This document shows, in pieces, positions 45,661 to 53,937 of a DNA stretch of 64,000 bases; position 1 is the stretch's first letter; each line of letters starts with the position of its first letter. The stretch is taken from assembly GCA_030681135.1 (NCBI GenBank), contig JAUXXF010000006.1:1-64000 (forward strand), given 5' to 3'. The translations under genes were made by a program, and so were the position numbers. The notes beneath the pieces were generated by a model. It ran no database searches and was not told the DNA's origin. It worked only from the letters and a program-made list of their open reading frames with translations. Source of the DNA: Chlamydiales bacterium (GTDB lineage: Bacteria; Chlamydiota; Chlamydiia; Chlamydiales; SM23-39).

Positions 45661-46064
45661 GAATTGCTGCGATTGATTACGGAGAAAGACGGATAGGCAT
45701 TGCCCTATCAGATTCCAACGGCCGAATCGCTCTTCCTCTAACGACAGTAGAAGGAGGTCGAAAAGCCGTTTCAAACGTCCTTAAAGCTTTAGAGAGTTAT
45801 AAAGGCCAAATCCAGCTGATTGTCATAGGCCTTCCTTTATTGATGAACGGAAAGGAGGGACCCATGGCTCAGCAGGTACACACCTTTGCAAAACAGCTAG
45901 AGGAGGCCAGCCAGCTACGCATTGTTTTTGTTGATGAAAGGCTCTCGAGCGCGCAAGCAGATAAACGCTTACAAGAAATCCCCATGAACAGGAAAGCGAG
46001 AAGTGCTAAAATTGACATGACAGCAGCTACCCTGCTATTACAACATTATTTAGACAGTCGGTAA
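45657..46064 (+). CDS. yqgF: Holliday-junction resolvase-like/pre-16S rRNA nuclease YqgF
   Basis: A 135-residue RNase H-fold protein. The start M-R-I-A-A-I-D-Y-G-E-R-R-I-G-I-A has the catalytic Asp, and G-L-P-L-L-M-N-G and F-V-D-E-R-L-S-S supply the other acidic site. It takes part in 16S rRNA 5' end processing and was earlier thought to resolve Holliday junctions (RuvX). Overlaps pyrG by four bases; zwf follows after 15 bases. This order matches other chlamydiae. Confidence 0.93.
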   Translation: MRIAAIDYGERRIGIALSDSNGRIALPLTTVEGGRKAVSNVLKALESYKGQIQLIVIGLPLLMNGKEGPMAQQVHTFAKQLEEASQLRIVFVDERLSSAQADKRLQEIPMNRKARSAKIDMTAATLLLQHYLDSR

Positions 46065-46079
46065 AAGAGAAGACATCTT

Positions 46080-47609
46080 ATGGAACGTCCGTTAGAAGAA
46101 TCTGGAAGATCATCGCGCAACATCGATCCTTGTATCCTCGTTATTTTTGGAGCAACGGGGGATTTAACAGGCCGAAAACTCGCTCCTGCTCTTTATAATT
46201 TAGGCAAAGAGGGGATGCTTCCTCCCAATTTTGCATGTGTGGGGTTTGCCCGAAGAGAAAAGACTCATGAACAGTTTAGAGAAGAGCTCAAAAAAGATGT
46301 AGGAACTTATTCCAGAACTAAACCCCTTGAAGAGTCCTTTTGGAACCGTTTTCAAGAGCAATTTTTTTACCACCAATCAGATTTTGATCAAGATGAAGGA
46401 TATAAGAGGCTTGCTCTTTTCCTCAATCAGCTCGATGCTAAATTTGCAACTCGTGGCAATCGAGTCTTCTACTTATCGGTCCAGCCTAAATATTTTCCCA
46501 TCATTATCGAAAAACTCAAACAACACGGGCTTGTCTACGACATTCACCAGACACCTGAGCGCTGGTCGCGAGTGATCATTGAAAAACCATTCGGTCACGA
46601 CAGCCGTTCTGCAGCAGAATTGCAAAAACAGATCTCTCAATCCCTAGATGAATCGCAAATCTACCGCATCGACCATTACCTAGGCAAAGAGACTGTGCAA
46701 AATCTCCTCGTCTTTCGTTTTGCCAACGCAATTTTTGAATCTCTCTGGAATTATCGACATATCGATCACGTACAAATTACTGTAGCAGAAGAGATCGGCA
46801 TTGGGACAAGAGGCCATTTTTTTGAAGAAGAAGGGCTTTTGCGAGATATTGTGCAAAACCATATGATGCAGCTTCTATCTCTTGTAGCGATGGAGCCTCC
46901 CGTGAATTTAAGCGCCACGGCCATTCGCGATGAAAAAGTCAAAGTCCTCCAATCGATCCGGCCACTTACAGAAAGAGACATTCCCCTTTCTGCTATTAGA
47001 GGACAATATGGCCCCGGCTTTATTAATGGGCAAAACGTGATTGGATACCGACAAGAGCAAAACGTTCACCCGAACTCTTGTGTAGAAACTTACGCCGCCC
47101 TAAAACTCTATATCGACAACTGGCGCTGGGCAGGAGTCCCTTTTTATTTGCGTGGAGGAAAAAGACTGCCTAAAAGAGGAACGGAGATTGCGATCATCTT
47201 CAAAGACGCGCCTGGAGTGTTATTTCAACAAAGAGGCCAAAAATATGAGACCAACGTACTTGCCCTAAGGATTCAACCGAATGAAGGGATCTCGATGAAG
47301 ATCAATTGCAAGGTTCCAGGTCCAAGCGGCCCCATCCAGCCCGTAAAAATGGATTTTCTGTATGGATCATATTTTGGTCAAACACCACCAGAAGCCTACG
47401 AAAGGCTTATTTGGGACTGTATCTTGGGAGATAGTACGCTCTTTACCCGTTCGGACGAAGTAGAACAGTCTTGGAAAATTCTCACACCCGTTTTAGATGC
47501 CTGGGGCGCTCAAAAAGACCCCTCTTTCCCTAATTACTCAGCTGGAAGCTGGGGACCTGCTGAGGCAGATCAAATGTTGACAGAAGGGCGAAGCTGGAGA
47601 ATCTTATGA
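46080..47609 (+). CDS. zwf: Glucose-6-phosphate 1-dehydrogenase
   Basis: A 509-residue enzyme that begins the oxidative pentose-phosphate pathway and yields NADPH. The nucleotide motif is I-F-G-A-T-G-D-L-T-G-R-K-L; the catalytic site is R-I-D-H-Y-L-G-K-E-T-V-Q-N, and I-I-E-K-P-F-G precedes it. Length is typical. The stop overlaps the OpcA-like gene by ATGA, so enzyme and assembly factor are coupled. Confidence 0.96.
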   Translation: MERPLEESGRSSRNIDPCILVIFGATGDLTGRKLAPALYNLGKEGMLPPNFACVGFARREKTHEQFREELKKDVGTYSRTKPLEESFWNRFQEQFFYHQSDFDQDEGYKRLALFLNQLDAKFATRGNRVFYLSVQPKYFPIIIEKLKQHGLVYDIHQTPERWSRVIIEKPFGHDSRSAAELQKQISQSLDESQIYRIDHYLGKETVQNLLVFRFANAIFESLWNYRHIDHVQITVAEEIGIGTRGHFFEEEGLLRDIVQNHMMQLLSLVAMEPPVNLSATAIRDEKVKVLQSIRPLTERDIPLSAIRGQYGPGFINGQNVIGYRQEQNVHPNSCVETYAALKLYIDNWRWAGVPFYLRGGKRLPKRGTEIAIIFKDAPGVLFQQRGQKYETNVLALRIQPNEGISMKINCKVPGPSGPIQPVKMDFLYGSYFGQTPPEAYERLIWDCILGDSTLFTRSDEVEQSWKILTPVLDAWGAQKDPSFPNYSAGSWGPAEADQMLTEGRSWRIL

Positions 47610-48706
47610 CCATCCAACAAATCGTCAATCCAGAAAATATTGAAACAGGGCTGCAGCTTATTTGGGAGAAGCTGGTTAAAGAAAACAAAATGAGAGCAAG
47701 CCTCTTTAATCTCATTGTCTATACCCATCTTTCTGCGCGAACCGACTATTTTCGTAACATCGTACAAAAGGTGATCGAAAAATTCCCTTGTCGGGTTCTT
47801 TTTATCTCTTTTGATCCAGATACATCGCAAAATTATCTAAAAACTGCTATTTCAGTCGTAACTCCTTCTCAAACAGAAACCATTGCCTGCGATAATATTG
47901 ACGTAGGTGTCGCTGGAAGCGAATTAGAAAAAGTCCCTTTTCTCTTACTTCCTCATATTTTGCCTGATCTTCCTGTCTATCTTTTATGGGCTGAAGATCC
48001 AAATCATGAAAATAAGATCTTTGAGCCTCTCATGAATATGGCAGACCGGATCATTTTCGATTCAGAAGGGGCTGACAATCTACTCACTTTTTCGAAGAAA
48101 CTCCTAGATCTACATGTGAGAAAAAACATAGATATCGCAGATCTCAACTGGGCGCGAACGGAAGGATGGCGAGATCTCTTAGCGTCTACCTTTGATTCTC
48201 CTAAGAGGATTGAACAGCTCCGATCTCTCAGCCGTTTGGCAGTCATCTACAATGCAAGAGAGACAGAGTTTTTCTGTCATTTGAAAATCCAATCTTTATA
48301 TCTATTAGCATGGCTATCTAGCCAAATCGGCTGGACATTTGTAAGCTCTCAAACAACTAAAGAAGGCCTTTCTTTTCTTTTTAAACTACCAGCCTCAAAG
48401 GAAACGTCTGAATTTTTGATCCAATCTGAGACATGGAATAAGCTGGGGCCCGGCACGATTATTGCAGTGTATTTAACATCTAAAGATGAGCACATCTATA
48501 CATGCGCTAGAATCCCCGAACAATATCACCGCGCCATGATCCAAATCTCCACTCCCCATCAGTGCGATCTTCCCTACCAATTTGTACTCGGAAAAACAGC
48601 AACTGGACAGTCTCTTGTGAAAGAAATTTGCACGAGAGGGACAAGTGAGCATTATATAAAAATGCTCAAAGAGCTAGAACATATCGACAAGGATAAACTA
48701 TGCTAA
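47606..48706 (+). CDS. OpcA-like G6P dehydrogenase assembly protein
   Basis: A 366-residue protein between zwf and pgl, exactly where OpcA lies in cyanobacteria and actinobacteria. The sequence carries OpcA features: M-R-A-S-L-F-N-L-I-V near residue 32, E-T-I-A-C-D-N-I-D-V-G-V-A-G-S in the middle, and V-P-F-L-L-L-P-H-I-L-P-D-L-P-V-Y-L-L-W, followed by D-R-I-I-F-D-S. OpcA activates or assembles G6P dehydrogenase and links it to redox state. Overlaps zwf and pgl at both ends, giving a single operon. Confidence 0.78.
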   Translation: MTIQQIVNPENIETGLQLIWEKLVKENKMRASLFNLIVYTHLSARTDYFRNIVQKVIEKFPCRVLFISFDPDTSQNYLKTAISVVTPSQTETIACDNIDVGVAGSELEKVPFLLLPHILPDLPVYLLWAEDPNHENKIFEPLMNMADRIIFDSEGADNLLTFSKKLLDLHVRKNIDIADLNWARTEGWRDLLASTFDSPKRIEQLRSLSRLAVIYNARETEFFCHLKIQSLYLLAWLSSQIGWTFVSSQTTKEGLSFLFKLPASKETSEFLIQSETWNKLGPGTIIAVYLTSKDEHIYTCARIPEQYHRAMIQISTPHQCDLPYQFVLGKTATGQSLVKEICTRGTSEHYIKMLKELEHIDKDKLC

Positions 48707-49440
48707 TTCCCTGGGACGAGAGGCGAGACATTGTCACCTGCGAAAACGCTACACAGACGATTGCCTTTGCGGCGAAGCACTGGCTACATCTCGCCAGATC
48801 TGCCATTGAAAAATCAGGACGCTTTGCTGTCGCTCTTTCCGGAGGCTCTACCCCCAAGGCTATCTTTGAAAAACTAGCTGAATCCCCACAGGAGCTCGAC
48901 TGGAGCAAAGTATGGCTTTTTTGGAGCGATGAACGCTCTATTTCCCCTGATGATCCTGAAAGTAATTACCATATGGCCATGACGGCAGGGTTTTCAAAAC
49001 TGCCTGTTTTACGTGAACATATTTTTCGAATGAAAGCAGAAAGCCATTTAGAAGAGCACGCCCTTGAATACGAAGAGATCATCAAAAAAAAATTAGGAAA
49101 AAAATTATTTGACCTTGTCATGCTAGGGGTAGGAGAAGATGGCCACACAGCCTCCCTGTTTCCTGAAACCACAGCCCTTGCCATCACGGATCGCCTTGTT
49201 GTGGCCAACCACATCCCTCAAAAAAATACTTGGCGAATGACCTTCACATTTCCCTGCATTAACCAAAGCACCCAAAGCGCAATCTATGCCCTAGGGAGCT
49301 CAAAAAGCCAGATTGTGGCCCAAGTTCTACAGGCTAAGCTCCCTTCCCCCTGGCCCGCCAGCTTTATTGGAACCCCATCCCATAAAACTCTATGGGTTTT
49401 AGATAATCTAGCTTCTAAAGATTTATTCAACAACGCCTAA
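48700..49440 (+). CDS. pgl: 6-phosphogluconolactonase
   Basis: A 246-residue lactonase (DevB family) that opens the lactone made by zwf. It shows A-L-S-G-G-S-T-P-K at the phosphate site, W-S-D-E-R near residue 73, and G-V-G-E-D-G-H-T-A-S-L-F-P, the conserved NagB/DevB motif. Its start overlaps the OpcA-like stop by seven bases. It ends the pentose-phosphate operon. Confidence 0.95.
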   Translation: MLIPWDERRDIVTCENATQTIAFAAKHWLHLARSAIEKSGRFAVALSGGSTPKAIFEKLAESPQELDWSKVWLFWSDERSISPDDPESNYHMAMTAGFSKLPVLREHIFRMKAESHLEEHALEYEEIIKKKLGKKLFDLVMLGVGEDGHTASLFPETTALAITDRLVVANHIPQKNTWRMTFTFPCINQSTQSAIYALGSSKSQIVAQVLQAKLPSPWPASFIGTPSHKTLWVLDNLASKDLFNNA

Positions 49441-49528
49441 TAATGTTTATTTGAAATAATTTTAGTGAAAATAATCAAAACAAACGCTAAAATATCCATA
49501 GAAACAACATTAAATACAGGTGAATTAT

Positions 49529-50131
49529 ATGAATATAATAAGAGATTTTAGATATTCCATAAAAAAAGAAGATTCATTTGACTCCCTTCGATTAACAAAC
49601 TATTTTTTGAACCGTCCTGAAGAACTACACAGACTAGGAACTTGCCAAATTGCATTAAAAACCATGGAATTCGTTGTAAGGTTTTTCTTAGACATGGTCT
49701 CATCACCATTTAGAGCAATCTATGCAGGAATTATTAAACCAGGAATTAAGGCTGCACAAACCCTACACGAACGAATAGGCTATAATCCCTTGAACGACGA
49801 CGATTTTACGTTGATTGCTTCAGGCGCCACGCCTCCAAAAGTTCCAGTTCGACGTCATCAGCCAACAGCAAAACCTAAGTCCGAACTCACCCTGCCTCAA
49901 CCAGCATCGATTCCAGAACCAACGCCAGCACCAGCTCCTACCCCACCTTCCTCGCCTGTAAACAAGCCTATTACTAACGAAGAAGATGAAATGCTAAATC
50001 CCTCGTTGGCCAGGTTTCTGTCACCAAATACACAATCCAATGAAACCCATCTGACTTTTGATCAAAACAAAACATTGAATCCCAACTTGTGGCGCTTTCT
50101 CCCAGAAAACTCTGAGAAAGAAAAACTCTAG
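49529..50131 (+). CDS. Proline-rich hypothetical protein
   Basis: A 200-residue protein that I do not recognise. AGGTGA at 49517-49522 sets the start at ATG 49529. Residues 45-80 are helical and partly hydrophobic (M-E-F-V-V-R-F-F-L-D-M-V-S-S-P-F). Then comes a proline/alanine linker of about 45 residues (P-E-P-T-P-A-P-A-P-T-P-P). The tail repeats a short motif, L-N-P-S-L-A-R-F-L-S-P-N and L-N-P-N-L-W-R-F-L-P-E-N. The linker and paired motifs suggest a binding or anchoring protein, perhaps secreted (inference). Confidence 0.5.
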   Translation: MNIIRDFRYSIKKEDSFDSLRLTNYFLNRPEELHRLGTCQIALKTMEFVVRFFLDMVSSPFRAIYAGIIKPGIKAAQTLHERIGYNPLNDDDFTLIASGATPPKVPVRRHQPTAKPKSELTLPQPASIPEPTPAPAPTPPSSPVNKPITNEEDEMLNPSLARFLSPNTQSNETHLTFDQNKTLNPNLWRFLPENSEKEKL

Positions 50132-50160
50132 TACTTGAAGAATAATATAAGGCTTTTTGC

Positions 50161-50166
50161 TATACT
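50161..50166 (+). promoter_or_regulatory. tsaD -10 box close to start codon
   Basis: TATACT ends eight bases before ATG 50175, the same distance as in kdsB. There is no Shine-Dalgarno; a leaderless message is possible. The -35 is weak (TTGAAG at 50135, 20 bases upstream). Confidence 0.35.
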
Positions 50167-50174
50167 CCTCTTCT

Positions 50175-51194
50175 ATGCTAGTCCTTGGAATTGAAAGCAC
50201 CTGTGATGAAACAGGTGTTGCCATTGTAGAAAATGGCAAAACTATTTTATCAAATATTGTCGCCTCCTCTGCCGATATTCATCGGCAGTATGGAGGGGTC
50301 TTTCCTGAACTTGCCTGCAGACGGCATATAGACGCCCTTATCCCCGTTCTCGATGAAGCTTTTCGGACAGCGAACGTGCAAGCGGGCGATATCGACCTCA
50401 TTGCTGTAGCCCAAGGCCCAGGACTCATCGGCGCCCTACTTATCGGCATGAATGCCGCTAAGGGGCTTGCCATCGCATGGGACAAGCCTTTCATCGGCGT
50501 CAACCACGTAGAAGCTCATCTGTATGCAGCCCTCATGGGAGAGGGAAAGCCCCTTTTTCCTGCTTTAGGCATCGTCCTTTCAGGGGGGCACACTCTTCTT
50601 TTACAAATCTTGGCTATTGGAAGCTACAAACCTATCGCTACCACGGTCGATGATGCGATCGGCGAAGCCTTTGATAAAGTAGCCACGCTGCTCAGCTTGC
50701 CCTACCCAGGAGGCCCGGAAATTGAAAAAATCGCCCAAAAAGGAGACCCTTCTGCCTTTGCTTTCAAAGCAGGATTTGTCAAAAAAACCCCCTTAAACTT
50801 CTCTTTTTCAGGATTAAAGACAAGCGTCTTATATGCCATCAAAGGCCAAAATGGCTCTAAAGAAGACCTTCCCTATTTATCCGAGGAGACAAAAGCCGAT
50901 ATTGCAGCCTCTTTTCAAGAAACCGCTTTAAAAGATGTCCTCTCAAAAGCAAAAAAAGCTCTATCACAATTCCCCTGTCAATCGATTGTCCTGGGAGGCG
51001 GGGTCTCTTCCAATCAACGCCTCAGAGAGTTATTTGCTCGAGAATTCCCTCACCTTCCCCTCTTTTGGCCTCCTAAAACGCTCTCTTTAGACAATGCAGC
51101 CATGATCGCAGGACTTGGGTATCATAAATTTTTGCAAAAACAATGTGGCGATCCTTTAGATCTAGAGGCTTTAACCCGTATTCCTATTGCCTAA
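50175..51194 (+). CDS. tsaD: tRNA threonylcarbamoyladenosine transferase
   Basis: A 339-residue subunit of the complex that makes t6A37 on ANN-decoding tRNAs. The start M-L-V-L-G-I-E-S-T-C-D-E-T-G is diagnostic; the metal-binding H-V-E-A-H motif follows in the middle, then V-L-S-G-G-H-T, and the N-terminal and C-terminal ASKHA halves are complete, ending L-D-N-A-A-M-I-A. I start at ATG 50175; a TTG frame begins at 50157. Confidence 0.95.
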   Translation: MLVLGIESTCDETGVAIVENGKTILSNIVASSADIHRQYGGVFPELACRRHIDALIPVLDEAFRTANVQAGDIDLIAVAQGPGLIGALLIGMNAAKGLAIAWDKPFIGVNHVEAHLYAALMGEGKPLFPALGIVLSGGHTLLLQILAIGSYKPIATTVDDAIGEAFDKVATLLSLPYPGGPEIEKIAQKGDPSAFAFKAGFVKKTPLNFSFSGLKTSVLYAIKGQNGSKEDLPYLSEETKADIAASFQETALKDVLSKAKKALSQFPCQSIVLGGGVSSNQRLRELFAREFPHLPLFWPPKTLSLDNAAMIAGLGYHKFLQKQCGDPLDLEALTRIPIA

Positions 51195-51228
51195 ATACTC
51201 CCCTTTTATATACAATTCGGTACCGAAT
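51187..51228 (+). promoter_or_regulatory. rpmG promoter with palindromic operator-like site
   Basis: TTGCCT at 51187-51192 and TACAAT at 51211-51216 are 18 bases apart. A perfect 14-bp palindrome, ATTCGGTACCGAAT (51215-51228), covers the end of the -10 and the likely start site. That is where a repressor would act. Confidence 0.5.
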
Positions 51229-51245
51229 ATATTTACAGGACTTCT

Positions 51246-51407
51246 ATGGCTAAAAAAGGCGCACGCGAAAAAATTAAACTCAAAAGCACTGAATCCCACG
51301 AGTGCTATTGGACCATTAAAAACAAACGCAATACTACTGAACGACTAGAGCTTAAAAAATACGACAGCTCTCTCCGTCGTTGCGTAACCTTCAAAGAAGC
51401 GAAGTAA
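51246..51407 (+). CDS. rpmG: 50S ribosomal protein L33
   Basis: A 53-residue ribosomal protein. It reads [17 protein letters not shown], then [10 protein letters not shown] and L-E-L-K-K-Y-D, the pattern of L33. It has one Cys in the first half and one in the second, not the four Cys of the zinc-binding type. AGGA lies nine bases before the start. The position ahead of the Lol-type transporter matches other chlamydiae. Confidence 0.93.
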   Translation: MAKKGAREKIKLKSTESHECYWTIKNKRNTTERLELKKYDSSLRRCVTFKEAK

Positions 51408-51417
51408 ACGATCCTCT

Positions 51418-51536
51418 TTAAGAGACTCCCGTTGAAAAAATCTTCTGTCGATTTTCGGGTTCTTTTGAGCCAAATAGCGAAATTTGGCTCAAAAAACCTT
51501 AAGAAGACTGAAGCTGAGTTTATGGACAGTCTCTAA
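51418..51536. repeat. Palindromic repeat element (type 2)
   Basis: AGAGACT at the left and AGTCTCT at the right frame a long hairpin whose tip is GAGCCAAAT/ATTTGGCTC (51467-51490). The segment GGCTCAAAAAACC and CGATTTT-GGGTT words are shared with the element at 28112-28257. It lies between rpmG and the Lol permease gene and could act as a terminator. Confidence 0.65.
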
Positions 51537-51563
51537 GAACCTTCATTTCGAGAGAGGCCTCAC

Positions 51564-53183
51564 TTGTTCGAATGGCAAATTGCCCTCAAATACCTTATCC
51601 CTAAAAGAAGATCGCTTTCGACTGCGCTCATCTCTTTGATGTCGGTATTTGTGATCTCGCTTGTCGTATGGCTCGTTCTCGTCTTTCTCTCTGTGACAAA
51701 AGGTCTTGAACAAAATTGGCTCAATAAACTTACCTCGCTTTACGCCCCTCTTCGGGTTTCTCCTACAGAGGAGTATTATTCCTCCTATTTTTACCGGATC
51801 GACTCCCTTTCATCAGCTTCTCACTACACCTTCAAGACCCTAGGAGAAAAGGCCATCACTTCTCTCTCTGACCCTTATTCCCCAGAAATAGATATGCAAC
51901 CGCCAGCTCACTGGCCTTTGCCTGTCCAAGATCAGGAAGGAAATTTCGTAGACCCTGTAAAAAAAGCTTATCAGGAACTTCAGCAGTTAGGCATTTCCTT
52001 TCAAGACTACGAAATCGGCGGCGCTCTTTTACGCCTCGGCCTTCATAAAAAAGGAGAGCCTGGGATCTCTTACCTGTCTCAAATGTCTTATTTACTCTCT
52101 TTGCCCAGCAAAAACCCTCTCTTACATACTCTTATAGCCCCTCCAACAATCGAAGAGCTTAACCACCTTTTAACTCTCGACTCCTCAATCATCGAACACA
52201 TCGACAATCCTGCGTTCCAAGGGGAAAAAACAGGGGTTCAGTTAGTCCAAGGCTCCGCTAAAATCTTCTATGAACAAACACCTCTTACCCCTCCTCCCTG
52301 GGCCTACTTTGTAGGTAAAGAGTGCTATTTACCCACCTGGCCCAATGAACATGGCGTATTGCTTCCAAAATTTTATCAAGACAGCGGAGCTAAAATTGGC
52401 GATCAAGCAACCCTTAGCTACTCTGCAGCTTCTGCCATTTCCACGCAGGAGCAAAAAATCCGCATCCGCGTTGCAGGCTTTTACGATCCTGGTATTTTGC
52501 CAGTCGGCAGCCGCTGTTTGATCGTTCCTTCTGAAATTACCCGGAGCATCTACGGATCTACCCAGACCTTTTCTCCCGACGGCACGCCAACAAATGGAAT
52601 CTTTGTTTGGACCCAAGACCCAGCTTCGATAAAACAGAAGATCGCTTCTCGATTTGAACAAGCAGGGATTGCCCCCTATTGGCGGATTGCCAGCTATCAA
52701 GAATTTGAATTTTCTAAAGATCTCATGCAACAATTTCAAAGCGACCGCACCTTGTTTCTTTTGATTGCAGTGATCATTCTTGTCGTAGCTTGCTGCAATA
52801 TCATCTCGCTCCTTACGCTCCTAGTGAATGACAAGAAAAAAGAGATTGCGATTTTACACGCCCTGGGCGCCTCCTCTAAGAACATTGCAGTTATTTTTGG
52901 GCTATGTGGCATGATTATGGGATGCGCAGCCTGCCTTTTAGGCTCCGCTGCAGCTTTGATCACTTTGCATTATTTACACGTATTAGTATCGCTGCTTAGT
53001 GCCCTGCAGGGCCACGCCGCCTTTCATCCTGCTTTTTTCGGTTCTTCCCTTCCCAACCAACTCAGTCATGACGCCTTTTTATTCGTAGTCATCGCAACTC
53101 CTCTGCTCTCTTTGGCTGCAGGGCTTATCCCCGCTTTAAAAGCAGCGCGCATTCGACCTTCCCATATTTTGAGGAGCGAATGA
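51564..53183 (+). CDS. LolC/E-like ABC transporter permease
   Basis: A 539-residue permease with the FtsX/MacB-type layout: helix 1 (about residues 20-46), a large periplasmic domain of some 330 residues, and three C-terminal helices (about 390-410, 440-470, 505-525). The end (G-L-I-P-A-L-K-A-A-R-I-R-P-S-H-I-L-R-S-E) is typical of LolC/LolE. With the ATPase that overlaps its end it probably extracts lipoproteins from the inner membrane. It starts at TTG 51564, with GAGAG about ten bases before it. Confidence 0.82.
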   Translation: MFEWQIALKYLIPKRRSLSTALISLMSVFVISLVVWLVLVFLSVTKGLEQNWLNKLTSLYAPLRVSPTEEYYSSYFYRIDSLSSASHYTFKTLGEKAITSLSDPYSPEIDMQPPAHWPLPVQDQEGNFVDPVKKAYQELQQLGISFQDYEIGGALLRLGLHKKGEPGISYLSQMSYLLSLPSKNPLLHTLIAPPTIEELNHLLTLDSSIIEHIDNPAFQGEKTGVQLVQGSAKIFYEQTPLTPPPWAYFVGKECYLPTWPNEHGVLLPKFYQDSGAKIGDQATLSYSAASAISTQEQKIRIRVAGFYDPGILPVGSRCLIVPSEITRSIYGSTQTFSPDGTPTNGIFVWTQDPASIKQKIASRFEQAGIAPYWRIASYQEFEFSKDLMQQFQSDRTLFLLIAVIILVVACCNIISLLTLLVNDKKKEIAILHALGASSKNIAVIFGLCGMIMGCAACLLGSAAALITLHYLHVLVSLLSALQGHAAFHPAFFGSSLPNQLSHDAFLFVVIATPLLSLAAGLIPALKAARIRPSHILRSE

Positions 53184-53845
53184 TTCTGTCAGCTAAAAAC
53201 CTTTATAAAACGTTTTCTTCTCCACAGCTCACGTCTGTCTTATCGGACGTTTCATTAGAAGCAAAACAAGGCGATACCATTGCCATTTGCGGCCGTTCGG
53301 GTGAAGGAAAAACGACACTTCTTCATATTTTAGCTACTTTAGAGAAAGTTGATCGAGGAGAACTCCTGATTATGGGAGAAAAGGTAAACGCCGCAAATGG
53401 CGTTAAACTCCGGAGAGCTCATATTGGTCTGATCTTCCAGTCTTATAACCTGCTCGAAGATTTTACAGCTCTTGACAATGTGCTTATGCCTGCAAGGATA
53501 GCGCGCCTTCCGCTCAACAAACAAAAAGGATTGGAGCTTCTGGAAGAAGTAAATCTTGTCGATAGAGCCCACTTTCCCGTCAAACTCCTCTCTGGTGGAG
53601 AAAGACAGCGAGTAGCCATCGCAAGAGCCCTTTGTAATGACCCAGCTCTGCTCCTGGCCGACGAGCCCACAGGAAATCTCGACCACATGCATGCTAAACA
53701 GGTCGGCAATCTGCTGCTTTCCTGCGCCCTCAGCCGCAAAAAAACTCTCATCCTTGTCACCCACGACGAAATCCTTGCAAACCTAGCTGGACGTCGCTAT
53801 ACCCTTCAGCAAGGGAAATTAGAGACAGTTTTAGATAATCTCTAA
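53180..53845 (+). CDS. LolD-like ABC transporter ATPase
   Basis: A 221-residue ATPase with Walker A G-R-S-G-E-G-K-T, Q-loop I-F-Q-S-Y-N-L-L, signature L-L-S-G-G-E-R-Q-R, Walker B L-L-L-A-D-E-P-T-G-N-L-D and the switch His in V-T-H-D-E. The pattern matches the LolD/MacB group. It overlaps the permease by ATGA. Its last 44 bases and the following sequence recur at 55464-55510. Confidence 0.9.
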   Translation: MILSAKNLYKTFSSPQLTSVLSDVSLEAKQGDTIAICGRSGEGKTTLLHILATLEKVDRGELLIMGEKVNAANGVKLRRAHIGLIFQSYNLLEDFTALDNVLMPARIARLPLNKQKGLELLEEVNLVDRAHFPVKLLSGGERQRVAIARALCNDPALLLADEPTGNLDHMHAKQVGNLLLSCALSRKKTLILVTHDEILANLAGRRYTLQQGKLETVLDNL

Positions 53846-53848
53846 ATA
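53802..53848. repeat. 47-bp direct repeat, left copy (LolD 3' end)
   Basis: Identical at 45 of 47 positions to 55464-55510, in the same orientation. It covers the final codons of the LolD-like gene and a few bases beyond. The copies flank the ClpX-like gene. Confidence 0.85.
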
Positions 53849-53937
53849 AAGTATTTATTTTAACCATTTAATATCATTTCATTTATATGAGAATTATAAT
53901 AAAATCCATTATTCATTAATTTTAAGGGGTTAAAAAA

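Noticed and set aside
52329..52739. 136-codon open frame on the minus strand within the Lol permease gene
   Set aside because: Fully overlapped by a well-supported gene, with no motif.
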